From the NCBI RefSeq assembly GCF_900114095.1, contig NZ_FORV01000001.1:558001-622000 (forward strand): a stretch of DNA of 64,000 nucleotides. The letters are read 5' to 3'. The notes below the pieces were generated by a model. The model saw nothing but the letters and a program-made list of their open reading frames with translations. It was not told where the DNA came from and searched no databases. This document shows positions 8,336-16,374 of the stretch, in pieces. Position 1 is the first letter of the stretch. Every line of letters begins with the position of its first letter. Both the position numbers and the translations under genes were made by a program. Source of the DNA: Sphingomonas sp. NFR04. Lineage in GTDB: Bacteria > Pseudomonadota > Alphaproteobacteria > Sphingomonadales > Sphingomonadaceae.

Positions 8336-11300
8336 ATGCAGAACTTGAAGCGGCAGCTTTGCCGGTCGGCGGCGCTCGCACTCACGCTCTCCACCCTCGC
8401 CATGGCGACCGCCGCGGAGGCGCAGGGCACCGTGCGCCGTGCGCGTCTCGCCATCGCCGCACAGCCGATGGATCGCGCACTGGAACAGCTCGCCCGCCAG
8501 AGCGGCAGCGACATCCTGTTCACCCGCGACGCGGTGGCGCAGTACAAGGCGCCGGCACTTTCGGGCGAGTTCGACGCCGAAACCGCGGTGCGCCGCCTGA
8601 TCGCCGGCACGCCGCTCACCGTGGTCCGCGAGCGTTCGGGCACGCTGATCGTGCGGGCCGCCACGGCAGCCGGACGGCCGACCCAGACGAGCGCGGCCGA
8701 AACGGCGGCTCCGGCGGAGGAGATCGTCGTCACCGCCAACTTTTCCGACGGCGTCGAACGCGCGCTGGATGTGAAGCGCAACGCGGACTCGATATCGGAC
8801 GCCGTCGTCGCGGCGGACATCGGCAAGCTCCCAGCGTTCAACGTGGCGGAGGCGCTGCAGCGTGTGCCGGGCGTCACGATCGTGCGCGAAGCCGGCGAAG
8901 GCCAGTTCATCAGCGTGCGCGGCCTCGGCCCCAATTTCCAGGCGGTGACCTTCGATGGCATGCCGCTGGCGTATAACGAGAATATCCGCAACTCCGGCCA
9001 GTCCGGCCGGCAGTTCCGCCTGCAGGTGCTGCCCGCGCAGCTGATCGACAGCGTCGTCGTCACCAAGTCCCCCACCGCCGATCTGGTGGAAAGCGGCATC
9101 GGCTCCTCGGTCGACATCCGGCTGATCAAGCCGCTGGATCGCAGCCCGTTCCTCGCGGTCAGCGCCTATGGCGGCTATGAGGAACGCACCGACAAGCTCC
9201 AGCCCAACGGTGCGATCTCGGCGGGGTGGCGCAACGATGCCCACACCTTCGGTGTGCTCGCCGGCCTGTCCTACACCAAGCGCAACGTGCAGTTCGACCG
9301 CCTGCGCGTCGGCTGGCAGGACACCGCGGTTCCGGGCTTCGGCACGATCCGCGCGCCCGGCGACGCCCAGCCCTATCTCGAGTTCGAGAATCGCGAGCGG
9401 ATCAGCGCGGTGGCGGGCTTGCAATGGCGGCCCGCGGCCAACGTGGAAGTGAAGCTTGACGGCCTCTTCTCGCAGTTCAACAACGAGACCACCGAGCGTC
9501 GCCTGACCTATTACATCCCCAGCCAGATCGCGCGGCTGGATCCGGCGACCGCGGTGGTGCGCGACGGGCGGCTGGTCGCGGGCACGATCCGCGGCGCGCG
9601 CATCCGCAACTATGCCGAATATATGGACCAGTCGCACCGCAACCTGCAGCTGAACGGCACCTTGAAGGTCGATCTGTCGGGCTGGCGGATCGAGCCGCGC
9701 TTCAGCTATGCGCGGGCGACCAGCGACCTCGATACGCCGATCCAGCGCGTGCAATATCGCACTGCGGACAAGGCCGGCGGCAACCTCACCTTCGATTTCA
9801 GCAACGACGTGGTGAACGATGCCAAGGTCAACGCGCTGTTCACCGATCTCGACCTGACCAACGGGTCGAACATGCTCTTCGAGAGCTTCGCGGTGCGCCC
9901 GATCAACTCGAAGGACGAGGACAAGACCGGGGTGCTCAACGTCGGGCGCGATCTCGACATCGGCGTCGCCGGCCTGCGCTTCACCGGCCTGCGCTTCGGC
10001 GGGCAATATTCGGACCGCTTCCGCGACTATCAGCGCCGCGACCGCAACGCCGCGGTGCTGCGCCCGGGCGCCACGCGCACGGCGGCGTATCTCGGCTATC
10101 CGGTGCCGACCAACGCCTTCGACCAGTCGATCGCCAAGCGCCAGCCCTGGTCCAATGTCGACTGGGGGCTGTTCAACCAGAACTACACGCTGGGCAGCGA
10201 ATATGACGGGGTGAGCCCCAGCGCCTATGACCTGACGCCCACCGCCGCCGATCTGCAGAATTCCTATCGCATCGGCGAGAAGGTGGCCGCCGGCTATGGC
10301 CGGGTCGACTTCGCGGCGGATCTGGGCGGCGTGCCGCTCACCGGCAATCTGGGCGTGCGCTATGTCCGCACCCGCACCGACGTGCGCGGCACCACCGTGT
10401 CGCCGGTCTCCGACGGCAAGGGCGGCGTGACCACCACCGTCACCCCGGTGACGACACGCGCAAGCTATGACGAATGGCTGCCCAGCGCCAATGCGACGCT
10501 CAAGTTCCTCGACAACGTCCAGCTGCGTCTCGGCATCGCCAAGACGATGACGCGCCCGTCGCTCTCCGAGTTGCGCAACTCGATCAACACCAACAGCGTC
10601 ACCGTGACGAGCATCTACAACCAGGGTGCCGCGGCGCTCGCCGATCCGACGATCAACCTGCAGGCGACCGCCGGCAACCCCGATCTGCGGCCCTATACCG
10701 CGTGGAACTTCGACGCGTCGTTCGAGTGGTATTTCAACAAGTTCGGCGCGTTCACCGTCGCGGCCTTCCACAAGGACATCAAGGACTATGTCGCGTCCGA
10801 CTTCCAGACCCGCAAGCTCGCCTTCGCGGTGAAGGACGGATCGACGCTGCCGGCGGACATCCTCGTCGCGACCCCGGCCAATGTCGGCGATGCCAAGATC
10901 TCGGGCGTCGAGTTCGGCTTCACCGACAAGCTGCCCTTCGGCCTGGGCGTGACCGCCACGGCCACCTTCGCGACGACCAAGCTCGAACTCGCCCGCACCG
11001 GCGTCGGCCTGCAGACCGCCGGCATCCAGGGCGTGTCCGACGTCAGCTACTCGATCACGCCGTTCTTCGAGACCGGCCCGTTCGAGATCAACGTCAGCTA
11101 CACCTATCGCAGCGACTATATCACCGATTCCGGCGCGCTGGTCACCTCGCTGCCGACGCCGCAGGACGTCGTCGCCTTCTACCAGAAGGGCTTCGGCATC
11201 GTCGATCTGGGCACCAGCTTCCGCGTGAAGCCCAATGTCGAGCTGTTCGGCCAGGTGGTGAACCTGCTCGACCAGCGCCAGGTATCGTTCGCGGGCACCG

Positions 11301-11368
11301 AGAAGGAGTTCAGCGAGATCCATACCTTCGGCCGCACGGTGAATGTCGGCATCCGCGCGAAATTCTGA
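8336..11368 (+). CDS. TonB-dependent receptor with STN signalling domain
   Basis: 1010 residues. A signal peptide (about 1-29, ending AEA-Q) is followed by a secretin/TonB short N-terminal (STN) domain at about 35-110, the TonB-box region and plug (EEIVVTANFSDG, then VAEALQRVPGVTI and ISVRGLGPNFQAV), and a 22-strand barrel ending in a terminal Phe (RAKF). The STN domain and the upstream sigma/FecR pair make this a transducing receptor: ligand binding would relay through FecR to the sigma factor. The plug (IGKLPAFNVAEALQ, NENIRNSGQSGRQFRL) resembles receptors of the oligosaccharide-uptake type common in sphingomonads rather than classical siderophore receptors; the ligand is unproven. A hairpin at 11386-11415 follows. 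Confidence 0.95.
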   Translation: MQNLKRQLCRSAALALTLSTLAMATAAEAQGTVRRARLAIAAQPMDRALEQLARQSGSDILFTRDAVAQYKAPALSGEFDAETAVRRLIAGTPLTVVRERSGTLIVRAATAAGRPTQTSAAETAAPAEEIVVTANFSDGVERALDVKRNADSISDAVVAADIGKLPAFNVAEALQRVPGVTIVREAGEGQFISVRGLGPNFQAVTFDGMPLAYNENIRNSGQSGRQFRLQVLPAQLIDSVVVTKSPTADLVESGIGSSVDIRLIKPLDRSPFLAVSAYGGYEERTDKLQPNGAISAGWRNDAHTFGVLAGLSYTKRNVQFDRLRVGWQDTAVPGFGTIRAPGDAQPYLEFENRERISAVAGLQWRPAANVEVKLDGLFSQFNNETTERRLTYYIPSQIARLDPATAVVRDGRLVAGTIRGARIRNYAEYMDQSHRNLQLNGTLKVDLSGWRIEPRFSYARATSDLDTPIQRVQYRTADKAGGNLTFDFSNDVVNDAKVNALFTDLDLTNGSNMLFESFAVRPINSKDEDKTGVLNVGRDLDIGVAGLRFTGLRFGGQYSDRFRDYQRRDRNAAVLRPGATRTAAYLGYPVPTNAFDQSIAKRQPWSNVDWGLFNQNYTLGSEYDGVSPSAYDLTPTAADLQNSYRIGEKVAAGYGRVDFAADLGGVPLTGNLGVRYVRTRTDVRGTTVSPVSDGKGGVTTTVTPVTTRASYDEWLPSANATLKFLDNVQLRLGIAKTMTRPSLSELRNSINTNSVTVTSIYNQGAAALADPTINLQATAGNPDLRPYTAWNFDASFEWYFNKFGAFTVAAFHKDIKDYVASDFQTRKLAFAVKDGSTLPADILVATPANVGDAKISGVEFGFTDKLPFGLGVTATATFATTKLELARTGVGLQTAGIQGVSDVSYSITPFFETGPFEINVSYTYRSDYITDSGALVTSLPTPQDVVAFYQKGFGIVDLGTSFRVKPNVELFGQVVNLLDQRQVSFAGTEKEFSEIHTFGRTVNVGIRAKF

Positions 11369-11385
11369 TCGCGGCAACGAGAAAA

Positions 11386-11415
11386 GGGGTCGCCGCAAGA
11401 GATGCGGCGATCCCC
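11386..11415 (+). terminator. Hairpin after the TonB receptor gene
   Basis: Arms GGGGTCGCCGCA (11386-11397) and TGCGGCGATCCCC (11403-11415) pair over 12 bases with one bulged A around a five-base loop, 18 bases after the receptor stop. There is no clear T-tract, as is common for hairpin terminators in GC-rich genomes. Confidence 0.6.
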
Positions 11416-11525
11416 CATGCTGCAGGCTACCGCCAATGCTTGGCCTCCCGGGCGTCTGGCTGAGCGGTCTTCGCGATCGAGGGGAAACGCAAGGCGCAGG
11501 CGTATCGAGACGTGACCGTCGGACA

Positions 11526-11810
11526 ATGGGGCGGTATCAGCGCCGAATGGCGAGGAAGAAACGCTACCTGACCGCAACCATGGCCGACGGATACGTCAAG
11601 ACGATCGGGCCCACGGCCGCGCCGTTCACGCACTTCTGGCGCATCGTGGCGGTCCTGGAAAACGGGAAGACCGAGGTTTTCTGGGGGCATAGCAAGTCGG
11701 CCAAGGAAGCGACCGGCAAGAAAGCGGCGGCGGCGGAAGCCGCCAAGCAGCGGGGCTGGCAATCCTTCGCGTTCGAGATCGTCGAGCTTAGCGAGGGCGG
11801 GCCGGCATAG
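11526..11810 (+). CDS. Small basic protein of unknown function
   Basis: 94 residues from ATG 11526; an in-frame ATG at 11547 would give 87. It starts with a basic cluster (RRMARKKRYL), continues with a Trp/Phe-rich core (FTHFWRIVAVLENGKTEVFWG), then an Ala/Lys-rich helix (ATGKKAAAAEAAKQ) and ends SFAFEIVEL. The alternation looks like a small alpha-beta domain and the codon use fits the neighbours, so it is probably real. I do not recognise a family. It stands alone between the receptor terminator and a convergent SDR gene. Confidence 0.6.
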   Translation: MGRYQRRMARKKRYLTATMADGYVKTIGPTAAPFTHFWRIVAVLENGKTEVFWGHSKSAKEATGKKAAAAEAAKQRGWQSFAFEIVELSEGGPA

Positions 11811-11835
11811 GCCCGCGCCTTGCTCTTTGCCGAAG

Positions 11836-11854
11836 GCCGCCGCGCTTCGGCGGC
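11836..11854. terminator. Hairpin between convergent genes
   Basis: GCCGCCG (11836-11842) pairs perfectly with CGGCGGC (11848-11854) around a five-base loop. It lies between the convergent ends of the small protein gene (11810) and the SDR gene (11958), so it could terminate both. Confidence 0.5.
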
Positions 11855-11957
11855 AGGTGGAGATGCGCCACGTCCCACGCCCCCCACCCGCCCCATCAGA
11901 ACGGCCGCCACGTTGCAGCCGGCTCTGGCGTGCACGACCTCGCCAGCGCGGGTCCTG

Positions 11958-12689
11958 CTACACCTGCCGCATGCCGCCATCGACGCACAGCTCGGCGCCC
12001 GTCACGAAGCTGGCGGCATCGCTGAGGAGAAACACCGCCGCGGCCGCGACTTCCTCGGCGCGCGCCATGCGCCCCATCGGAATCGGGGCAATGAGCATCT
12101 GCCGCATCTCATCGGATACTGCGGCCATCATGTCGGTGTCCGTCGGCCCCGGCGCGACGACGTTGACCCGAATGGATCGCGGTGCAAGCTCCGCCGCCCA
12201 GCTCCGCGCGTACGAGCGCAGCGCCGCCTTGGTGGCAGCATAGGTACTGAAGGGCGTCACCCCCATCGTGTCGGCGATCGAGCCGATCAGCACGACCGAT
12301 GCGCCGTCGTGCAGCACCGGCAGTGCCGCCTGGATGCCGAACAGCGCGCCGCGCACGTTGACCGCAAAGTGGCGGTCGAAATGCTCGGCGGTTTCCTCTG
12401 CGATCGTTGCCGGCTCCGACAAGCCGGCATTCAGGACGAGCGCGTCGATGCGGCCGTGGCGGCGATGGACGTCGCCCACCACCTGCGCCAGATCCGCCTG
12501 GGAGGCCGCATCCGCCACAACGCCCTGCGCCGACGCACCGATAGCTTCCGCTGCAGCCAGAACTTCAGCCTCTCTGCGCCCCGTCAGGATGACGGAGGCG
12601 CCCTCCTCTGCCAGGGCGCGTGCGGTCGCGAGCCCGATTCCCTTCGCCCCGCCGACCACCAGCGCGACCTTGTTTTTCATGCGTGTCAT
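11958..12689 (-). CDS. SDR-family oxidoreductase
   Basis: 243 residues. The Rossmann glycine motif reads GGAKGIG near residue 13, the NAG motif is LNAGLSEP, and the catalytic Ser-Tyr-Lys are visible in the IGSIAD serine and TYAATKAA. The C-terminus VDGGM is typical of classical short-chain dehydrogenases. The start at 12689 has GGAAGGACGG upstream; an ATG three codons later is less well placed. It is divergent from an HxlR regulator with a perfect palindrome in the gap, a common arrangement for a quinone- or aldehyde-responsive reductase. The substrate is unknown. Confidence 0.92.
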   Translation of the reverse strand: MTRMKNKVALVVGGAKGIGLATARALAEEGASVILTGRREAEVLAAAEAIGASAQGVVADAASQADLAQVVGDVHRRHGRIDALVLNAGLSEPATIAEETAEHFDRHFAVNVRGALFGIQAALPVLHDGASVVLIGSIADTMGVTPFSTYAATKAALRSYARSWAAELAPRSIRVNVVAPGPTDTDMMAAVSDEMRQMLIAPIPMGRMARAEEVAAAAVFLLSDAASFVTGAELCVDGGMRQV

Positions 12690-12718
12690 CGTCCGTCCTT
12701 CCATTGGAGACGGGCAAC

Positions 12719-12739
12719 CAGATATACGAGGCATATCTG
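12719..12739. promoter_or_regulatory. Candidate HxlR operator
   Basis: Perfect inverted repeat CAGATAT (12719-12725) - 7 bases - ATATCTG (12733-12739) in the 81-base gap between the divergent SDR and HxlR genes. It lies about 30 bases from each start codon and is AT-rich against a GC-rich background, as expected of a shared operator over overlapping promoters. Confidence 0.65.
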
Positions 12740-12770
12740 CTATCAAGAACGCACCTGGAGTAGCGTAGAT

Positions 12771-13178
12771 ATGGCTGTCGATACCGATCTCGAGGCGTTG
12801 TCGTGCAAGGCGATGATGGACGTACCCCGCATCCGCCCCGTGCTCGACAAGATCGCGGACAAATGGACGATCCTGATCCTGACCGTGCTGTGCCCGCAGC
12901 CGGCGCGCTTCAATGCGATCAAGCGGCGGCTGGACGGCATCACCCACAAGTCGCTCGCCGACGCGCTGAAGCGCCTGGAACGCCACGGGCTGATCACCCG
13001 CACCGTGCTGCCGACAAGCCCGATCGGCGTCGAATACACGATCACGCCGCTCGGCCACTCGCTTCGCGAACCGTTTGAAGCGCTTTGTTCCTGGGCGCTG
13101 GCGCATGAGCGGGCATTCGCAGACGCCGCTGTTGCCTATGACCGATCGAGTGAATGCGTTGATGTTACAACATCATGA
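12771..13178 (+). CDS. HxlR-family transcriptional regulator
   Basis: 135 residues, a single winged helix-turn-helix typical of HxlR/YodB proteins: DKIADKWTILILTVLCPQP, RFNAIKRRLDGITHKSL, LKRLERHGLITR and YTITPLGHSL are the family's ordered signatures. A cysteine lies near the N-terminus (LSCKAMMD, residue 12), as in redox- or electrophile-sensing relatives, though its role here is inference. GGAG precedes the ATG. It is divergent from the SDR gene across the palindrome at 12719-12739, so it likely represses that gene and itself. Confidence 0.94.
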   Translation: MAVDTDLEALSCKAMMDVPRIRPVLDKIADKWTILILTVLCPQPARFNAIKRRLDGITHKSLADALKRLERHGLITRTVLPTSPIGVEYTITPLGHSLREPFEALCSWALAHERAFADAAVAYDRSSECVDVTTS

Positions 13179-13181
13179 CAA
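13164..13181 (-). promoter_or_regulatory. Possible PHO-box-like repeat upstream of the Pit operon
   Basis: On the minus strand TTGTCAT-GATG-TTGTAAC shows two 7-base units 11 bases apart, close to the PhoB consensus (CTGTCAT-N4-CTGTCAC; 6/7 and 5/7 matches). It overlaps a GATGTT-AC-AACATC palindrome (13161-13174) at the HxlR 3' end, about 100 bases before the DUF47 gene. Orientation is opposite to the operon, so support is weak. Confidence 0.3.
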
Positions 13182-13238
13182 TCAGATAAAATAAAACCAA
13201 GGAACCGAAGGGCTTGAGGCGACTTCTTGCTCCGAAAT

Positions 13239-13260
13239 CACGTGTCGAATCGACAACGTG
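13239..13260. promoter_or_regulatory. Long inverted repeat before the DUF47 gene
   Basis: CACG-TGTCGA (13239-13248), central A, TCGACA (13250-13255), one unpaired A, CGTG (13257-13260): ten paired bases per arm. It ends 22 bases before the DUF47 start codon and could be an operator or an mRNA leader hairpin. Confidence 0.45.
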
Positions 13261-13282
13261 CTCGGGAGCTTCGGAAGTCCTC

Positions 13283-13918
13283 ATGACCAACTGGCTTCGT
13301 TCCATCTTGCCGCGGGAAGAGAAGTTCTTCCCCTTGTTCGACGCCCATGGCGAGCTAATAGAACGGGGCGCGACGCAATTGCAGGCCATCCTGGAAAATC
13401 CGGGAGAGCCCGCCCCCTTCGATCAGCTCGATCGCACGATCGAGGAAGGCGACAAGATCAGCCGCCAGGTGCTGGAGCGGTTGCGCGCCTCCTTCGTGGT
13501 GCCGTTCGATCGCGCGGACATCAAGGAGATGACCGTGGCGATGCAGGCGGCGCTGAAGGCGATGATGGGCGCAGCGACGGCTCGCCGCTCGCCGCGGCTG
13601 GACGGAGTCGCGGCGGTGCTCCCGCCGTTCGGCGAGCGCATCGTCGCGCTGGCCGGCGACGTGCGGCAGGCGGTGCCGTTGCTGGAAGGCCTGGACCGGC
13701 ATACCGAGCAATTGCATCAGCTCTGCCAGCGGATCGGCGACGGCCATGCGGCGCTGGTCGAGCAGCGCGACGCGGCGATGATGCAGCTGTTCGACGGCGG
13801 CAGCGATCCGGTGGCGATGCTCGCCGGTGTGCGCCTGTTGGAGCGCGTGACCCTGGTCGCCGAACGTCTCGATGCCGTCGCCGATCGGATCGACGACCTC
13901 GTGCTCGACTACGTCTGA
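13283..13918 (+). CDS. DUF47 (PhoU-like) Pit accessory protein
   Basis: 211 residues, all-helical, with the DUF47/PhoU-like opening LRSILPREEKFFPLFDAHGE and repeated helical spacing (ERLRASFVVPFDRADIKEM) that places Asp/Glu residues for metal binding. DUF47 proteins are regularly encoded directly ahead of Pit phosphate transporters and are thought to modulate them. That is the case here: the transporter starts 11 bases after this stop. CGGAAG precedes the ATG. A long inverted repeat lies immediately upstream. Confidence 0.94.
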   Translation: MTNWLRSILPREEKFFPLFDAHGELIERGATQLQAILENPGEPAPFDQLDRTIEEGDKISRQVLERLRASFVVPFDRADIKEMTVAMQAALKAMMGAATARRSPRLDGVAAVLPPFGERIVALAGDVRQAVPLLEGLDRHTEQLHQLCQRIGDGHAALVEQRDAAMMQLFDGGSDPVAMLAGVRLLERVTLVAERLDAVADRIDDLVLDYV

Positions 13919-13928
13919 GGGCGGACAG

Positions 13929-14939
13929 ATGGACGCGGGACAGCTCCCCTTCGCCCTGCTGATCGCGCTGATCGCGATCGCGCTCCTGTTCGACATGATG
14001 AACGGGCTGCATGACGCGGCCAACTCGATCGCCACCATCGTGTCCACCAACGTGCTGTCGCCGCGCGCGGCGGTGGTGTGGGCGGCGTTCTTCAACTTCG
14101 TCGCCTTCCTCGTCTTCGGGCTGGCGGTGGCGAAGACGATGGGCACCGGCATCGTTTCCGAGAAAGCGATCGACGTAACGGTCCTGTTCGGCGCGCTGAT
14201 CGGCGCGATCGTGTGGGATGCGATCACCTGGTGGTGGGCAATGCCATCCAGTTCGTCGCACGCGCTGGTCGGCGGCATGGTCGGCGCGGGGCTCGCCAAG
14301 GGCGGCACGGCGGCGATCGTCTGGGGCGGCGTGCTCAAGACGGTCGTGGCGATCATCCTCTCGCCGCTGGTCGGGTTCGCGCTGGCCGTCGTGCTGACCG
14401 CAATCACCACCTGGGTGGTGCGGCGCTTCAATCCCTACAAGGTCGATCGCGGCTTTCGCGTGCTGCAATTCTGCTCGGCCTCGCTCTATTCGCTCGGCCA
14501 TGGCGGCAATGATGCGCAGAAGACGATGGGGATCATCGCCGCGCTGCTGTTCACCCAAGGCTATCTGAAGGGCGGCTTCCATGTACCGCTCTGGGTGGTG
14601 CTCGCCTGCCACGCAGCGATGGCGCTGGGCACGATGATCGGCGGCTGGCGGATCATCCGGACGATGGGCATGCGGATCACCTCGCTGAAGCCATTCCAGG
14701 GCTTCTCCGCCGAACTGGGCGGCGCGCTGACCATCTTCGCGGCGATCGGCTTCGGTACGCCGATCTCCACCACGCATACCATCGCCGGTGCGATCGCGGG
14801 CGTGGGCACAATGAAGAGCAGTTCGGCGGTGCGCTGGCCGATCGCGGGCGAGATGGTGTTCGCCTGGGTGCTGACCCTGCCCGCTGCGGCGGGCGTGGCG
14901 GCACTCGTCTACTGGCTCACGCATCTGGTGACGGGATGA
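13929..14939 (+). CDS. pit: Pit-family low-affinity inorganic phosphate transporter
   Basis: 336 residues with about ten transmembrane segments. Both copies of the PHO4 signature are present: near the N-terminus FDMMNGLHDAANSIATIVST and in the C-terminal half GGNDAQKTMGIIAA plus FGTPISTTHTIAGAIAG. Pit carriers import metal-phosphate with protons across the inner membrane. The gene follows DUF47 by 11 bases and overlaps the next gene by four bases (ATGA at 14936-14939), so the three genes form one operon. Confidence 0.95.
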   Translation: MDAGQLPFALLIALIAIALLFDMMNGLHDAANSIATIVSTNVLSPRAAVVWAAFFNFVAFLVFGLAVAKTMGTGIVSEKAIDVTVLFGALIGAIVWDAITWWWAMPSSSSHALVGGMVGAGLAKGGTAAIVWGGVLKTVVAIILSPLVGFALAVVLTAITTWVVRRFNPYKVDRGFRVLQFCSASLYSLGHGGNDAQKTMGIIAALLFTQGYLKGGFHVPLWVVLACHAAMALGTMIGGWRIIRTMGMRITSLKPFQGFSAELGGALTIFAAIGFGTPISTTHTIAGAIAGVGTMKSSSAVRWPIAGEMVFAWVLTLPAAAGVAALVYWLTHLVTG

Positions 14940-16345
14940 CGCATCTACGGACCACGCTCCTCGCGCTGGCCGGCGCGCTGCTGCCGGCGACCGCCTGGGC
15001 CCAGTCGCCGCCCGCCTCGCCCGCCTCCTCGACGGAGAGGCCGGGCAAGGAGGAAACCGCGCCCAAGCAGGACGAGACGGGCCTTATGCTCTCGCTGGCC
15101 AGCCGCGCCCGCTACGAGACCGTCCGCGGGCGACCGCGGCCAGGCTATGCGACCTCGGAGGACGCCTTCCTGCTGCGCACCGGCGTGGCGATCGAATATG
15201 GCCCCGGCCCGGTGGCGATCGGCGGCGAACTGATCGACAGCCGCGCCTATGGGCTGGACCGGCGCAGCTATATCGGCCGCAACGACATCAATGCGGTCGA
15301 ACTGCCCCAGGCCTATATCAAGCTGAAGCTTGACGGCGCGCTGGGGCCCGGCGGCAAGATCGCCGCGGAGGCGGGCCGGTTCCTGCTCAATCTGGGGTCC
15401 GGCCGGCTGATCGCCACCGATGAATATCGCAACACGGTGAATGGCTTCACCGGCCTCCGCGTCGATCTCGAGCCGGACGCGAATACCGAGTTCGCCTTCT
15501 TCTACGTGCTGCCGCAGGAGCATCTGCCCAGCGACGCCGACGATGTGCGCCGCAACAAGGTGGCCTGGGATCGCGAGAGCTTCGACCGGGTACTGTTCGG
15601 CCTTCACGCCCAGCGCAAGAAACTGATCCGCGGCGCAACCGGAGAGCTCGCTTATTATCGACTGGCCGAACGGGACACACCCGGCCGTCCCACCGCCGAC
15701 CGCCACCTCCATTATCTCGACGCACGGCTGGCCCGCGAGCCCAAGCCGGGTACGGTCGATTACGACGTGGAGGCGGTCTATCAGTTCGGTCGGGCCAGTT
15801 CGGGCACCGAGCCAGAAAAGTCCGCTGCCCGCGTATCCGCCGGCTTTGCCCATGGCGCGATCGGCTACAGCTTCGACACGCCGCTCAAGCTGCGCCTGGG
15901 GCTGTTCTACGATTATGCCAGCGGCGATCGGCCGGGCGGCCGCTTCGGCCGGTTCGACACGCTGTTCGGCAGCCGCCGCGACGATCTCGGTCCTTCCGGC
16001 AGCTACGCCATGGTGGCGCGGGAAAACATCAGCGCGCCGGGCGTCCGTGCCGAGGTGAAGCCGGGCAAGCGCTTCGAGGGGCTGGTGGATTATCGTCCGA
16101 TCTGGCTCGCCTCGCGCTACGACCGCTTCGCCGGCGTGATCGATGCCAGCGGACGATCGGGCAGCTTTGCCGGGCATCAGGTGGAAGGCCGCGTCCGCTA
16201 TTGGTTGATCCCCGAGCATCTGCGGCTCGAATCCAATTTCGCGCTGCTGGCGAAAGGCGCATTCCTCAAGGATGCGCCCGGAGCGCTATCGCCCACCGAC
16301 TCCACCATCCGTTTCCTCGAGGCCAACGTCCAGGTGACCTTCTGA
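14936..16345 (+). CDS. AlgE-like outer-membrane beta-barrel (alginate export family)
   Basis: 469 residues. A Sec signal peptide (about 1-23, ending AWA-Q) precedes a Pro/Glu-rich linker and a long beta-barrel. The barrel contains the alginate-export family features: LASRARYETV near the first strand, VAIEYGPGPVAIGGELIDSR, AEAGRFLLNLGSGRL, and a final strand ending in Phe (NVQVTF). Homologues in sphingomonads are annotated as alginate export proteins although no alginate genes are near. Here the gene is translationally coupled to a phosphate transporter, so a phosphate or anion channel role is a reasonable inference. Confidence 0.9.
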   Translation: MTHLRTTLLALAGALLPATAWAQSPPASPASSTERPGKEETAPKQDETGLMLSLASRARYETVRGRPRPGYATSEDAFLLRTGVAIEYGPGPVAIGGELIDSRAYGLDRRSYIGRNDINAVELPQAYIKLKLDGALGPGGKIAAEAGRFLLNLGSGRLIATDEYRNTVNGFTGLRVDLEPDANTEFAFFYVLPQEHLPSDADDVRRNKVAWDRESFDRVLFGLHAQRKKLIRGATGELAYYRLAERDTPGRPTADRHLHYLDARLAREPKPGTVDYDVEAVYQFGRASSGTEPEKSAARVSAGFAHGAIGYSFDTPLKLRLGLFYDYASGDRPGGRFGRFDTLFGSRRDDLGPSGSYAMVARENISAPGVRAEVKPGKRFEGLVDYRPIWLASRYDRFAGVIDASGRSGSFAGHQVEGRVRYWLIPEHLRLESNFALLAKGAFLKDAPGALSPTDSTIRFLEANVQVTF

Positions 16346-16374
16346 TTTGCGCGCTCGGCGCGGCCACTGCCGCA

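Noticed and set aside
7799..11398. A 1199-codon open frame antisense to the TonB receptor gene
   Set aside because: The receptor reads perfectly on the plus strand with signal peptide, STN, plug and terminal Phe. The antisense frame is low-complexity charged sequence caused by GC3 bias.
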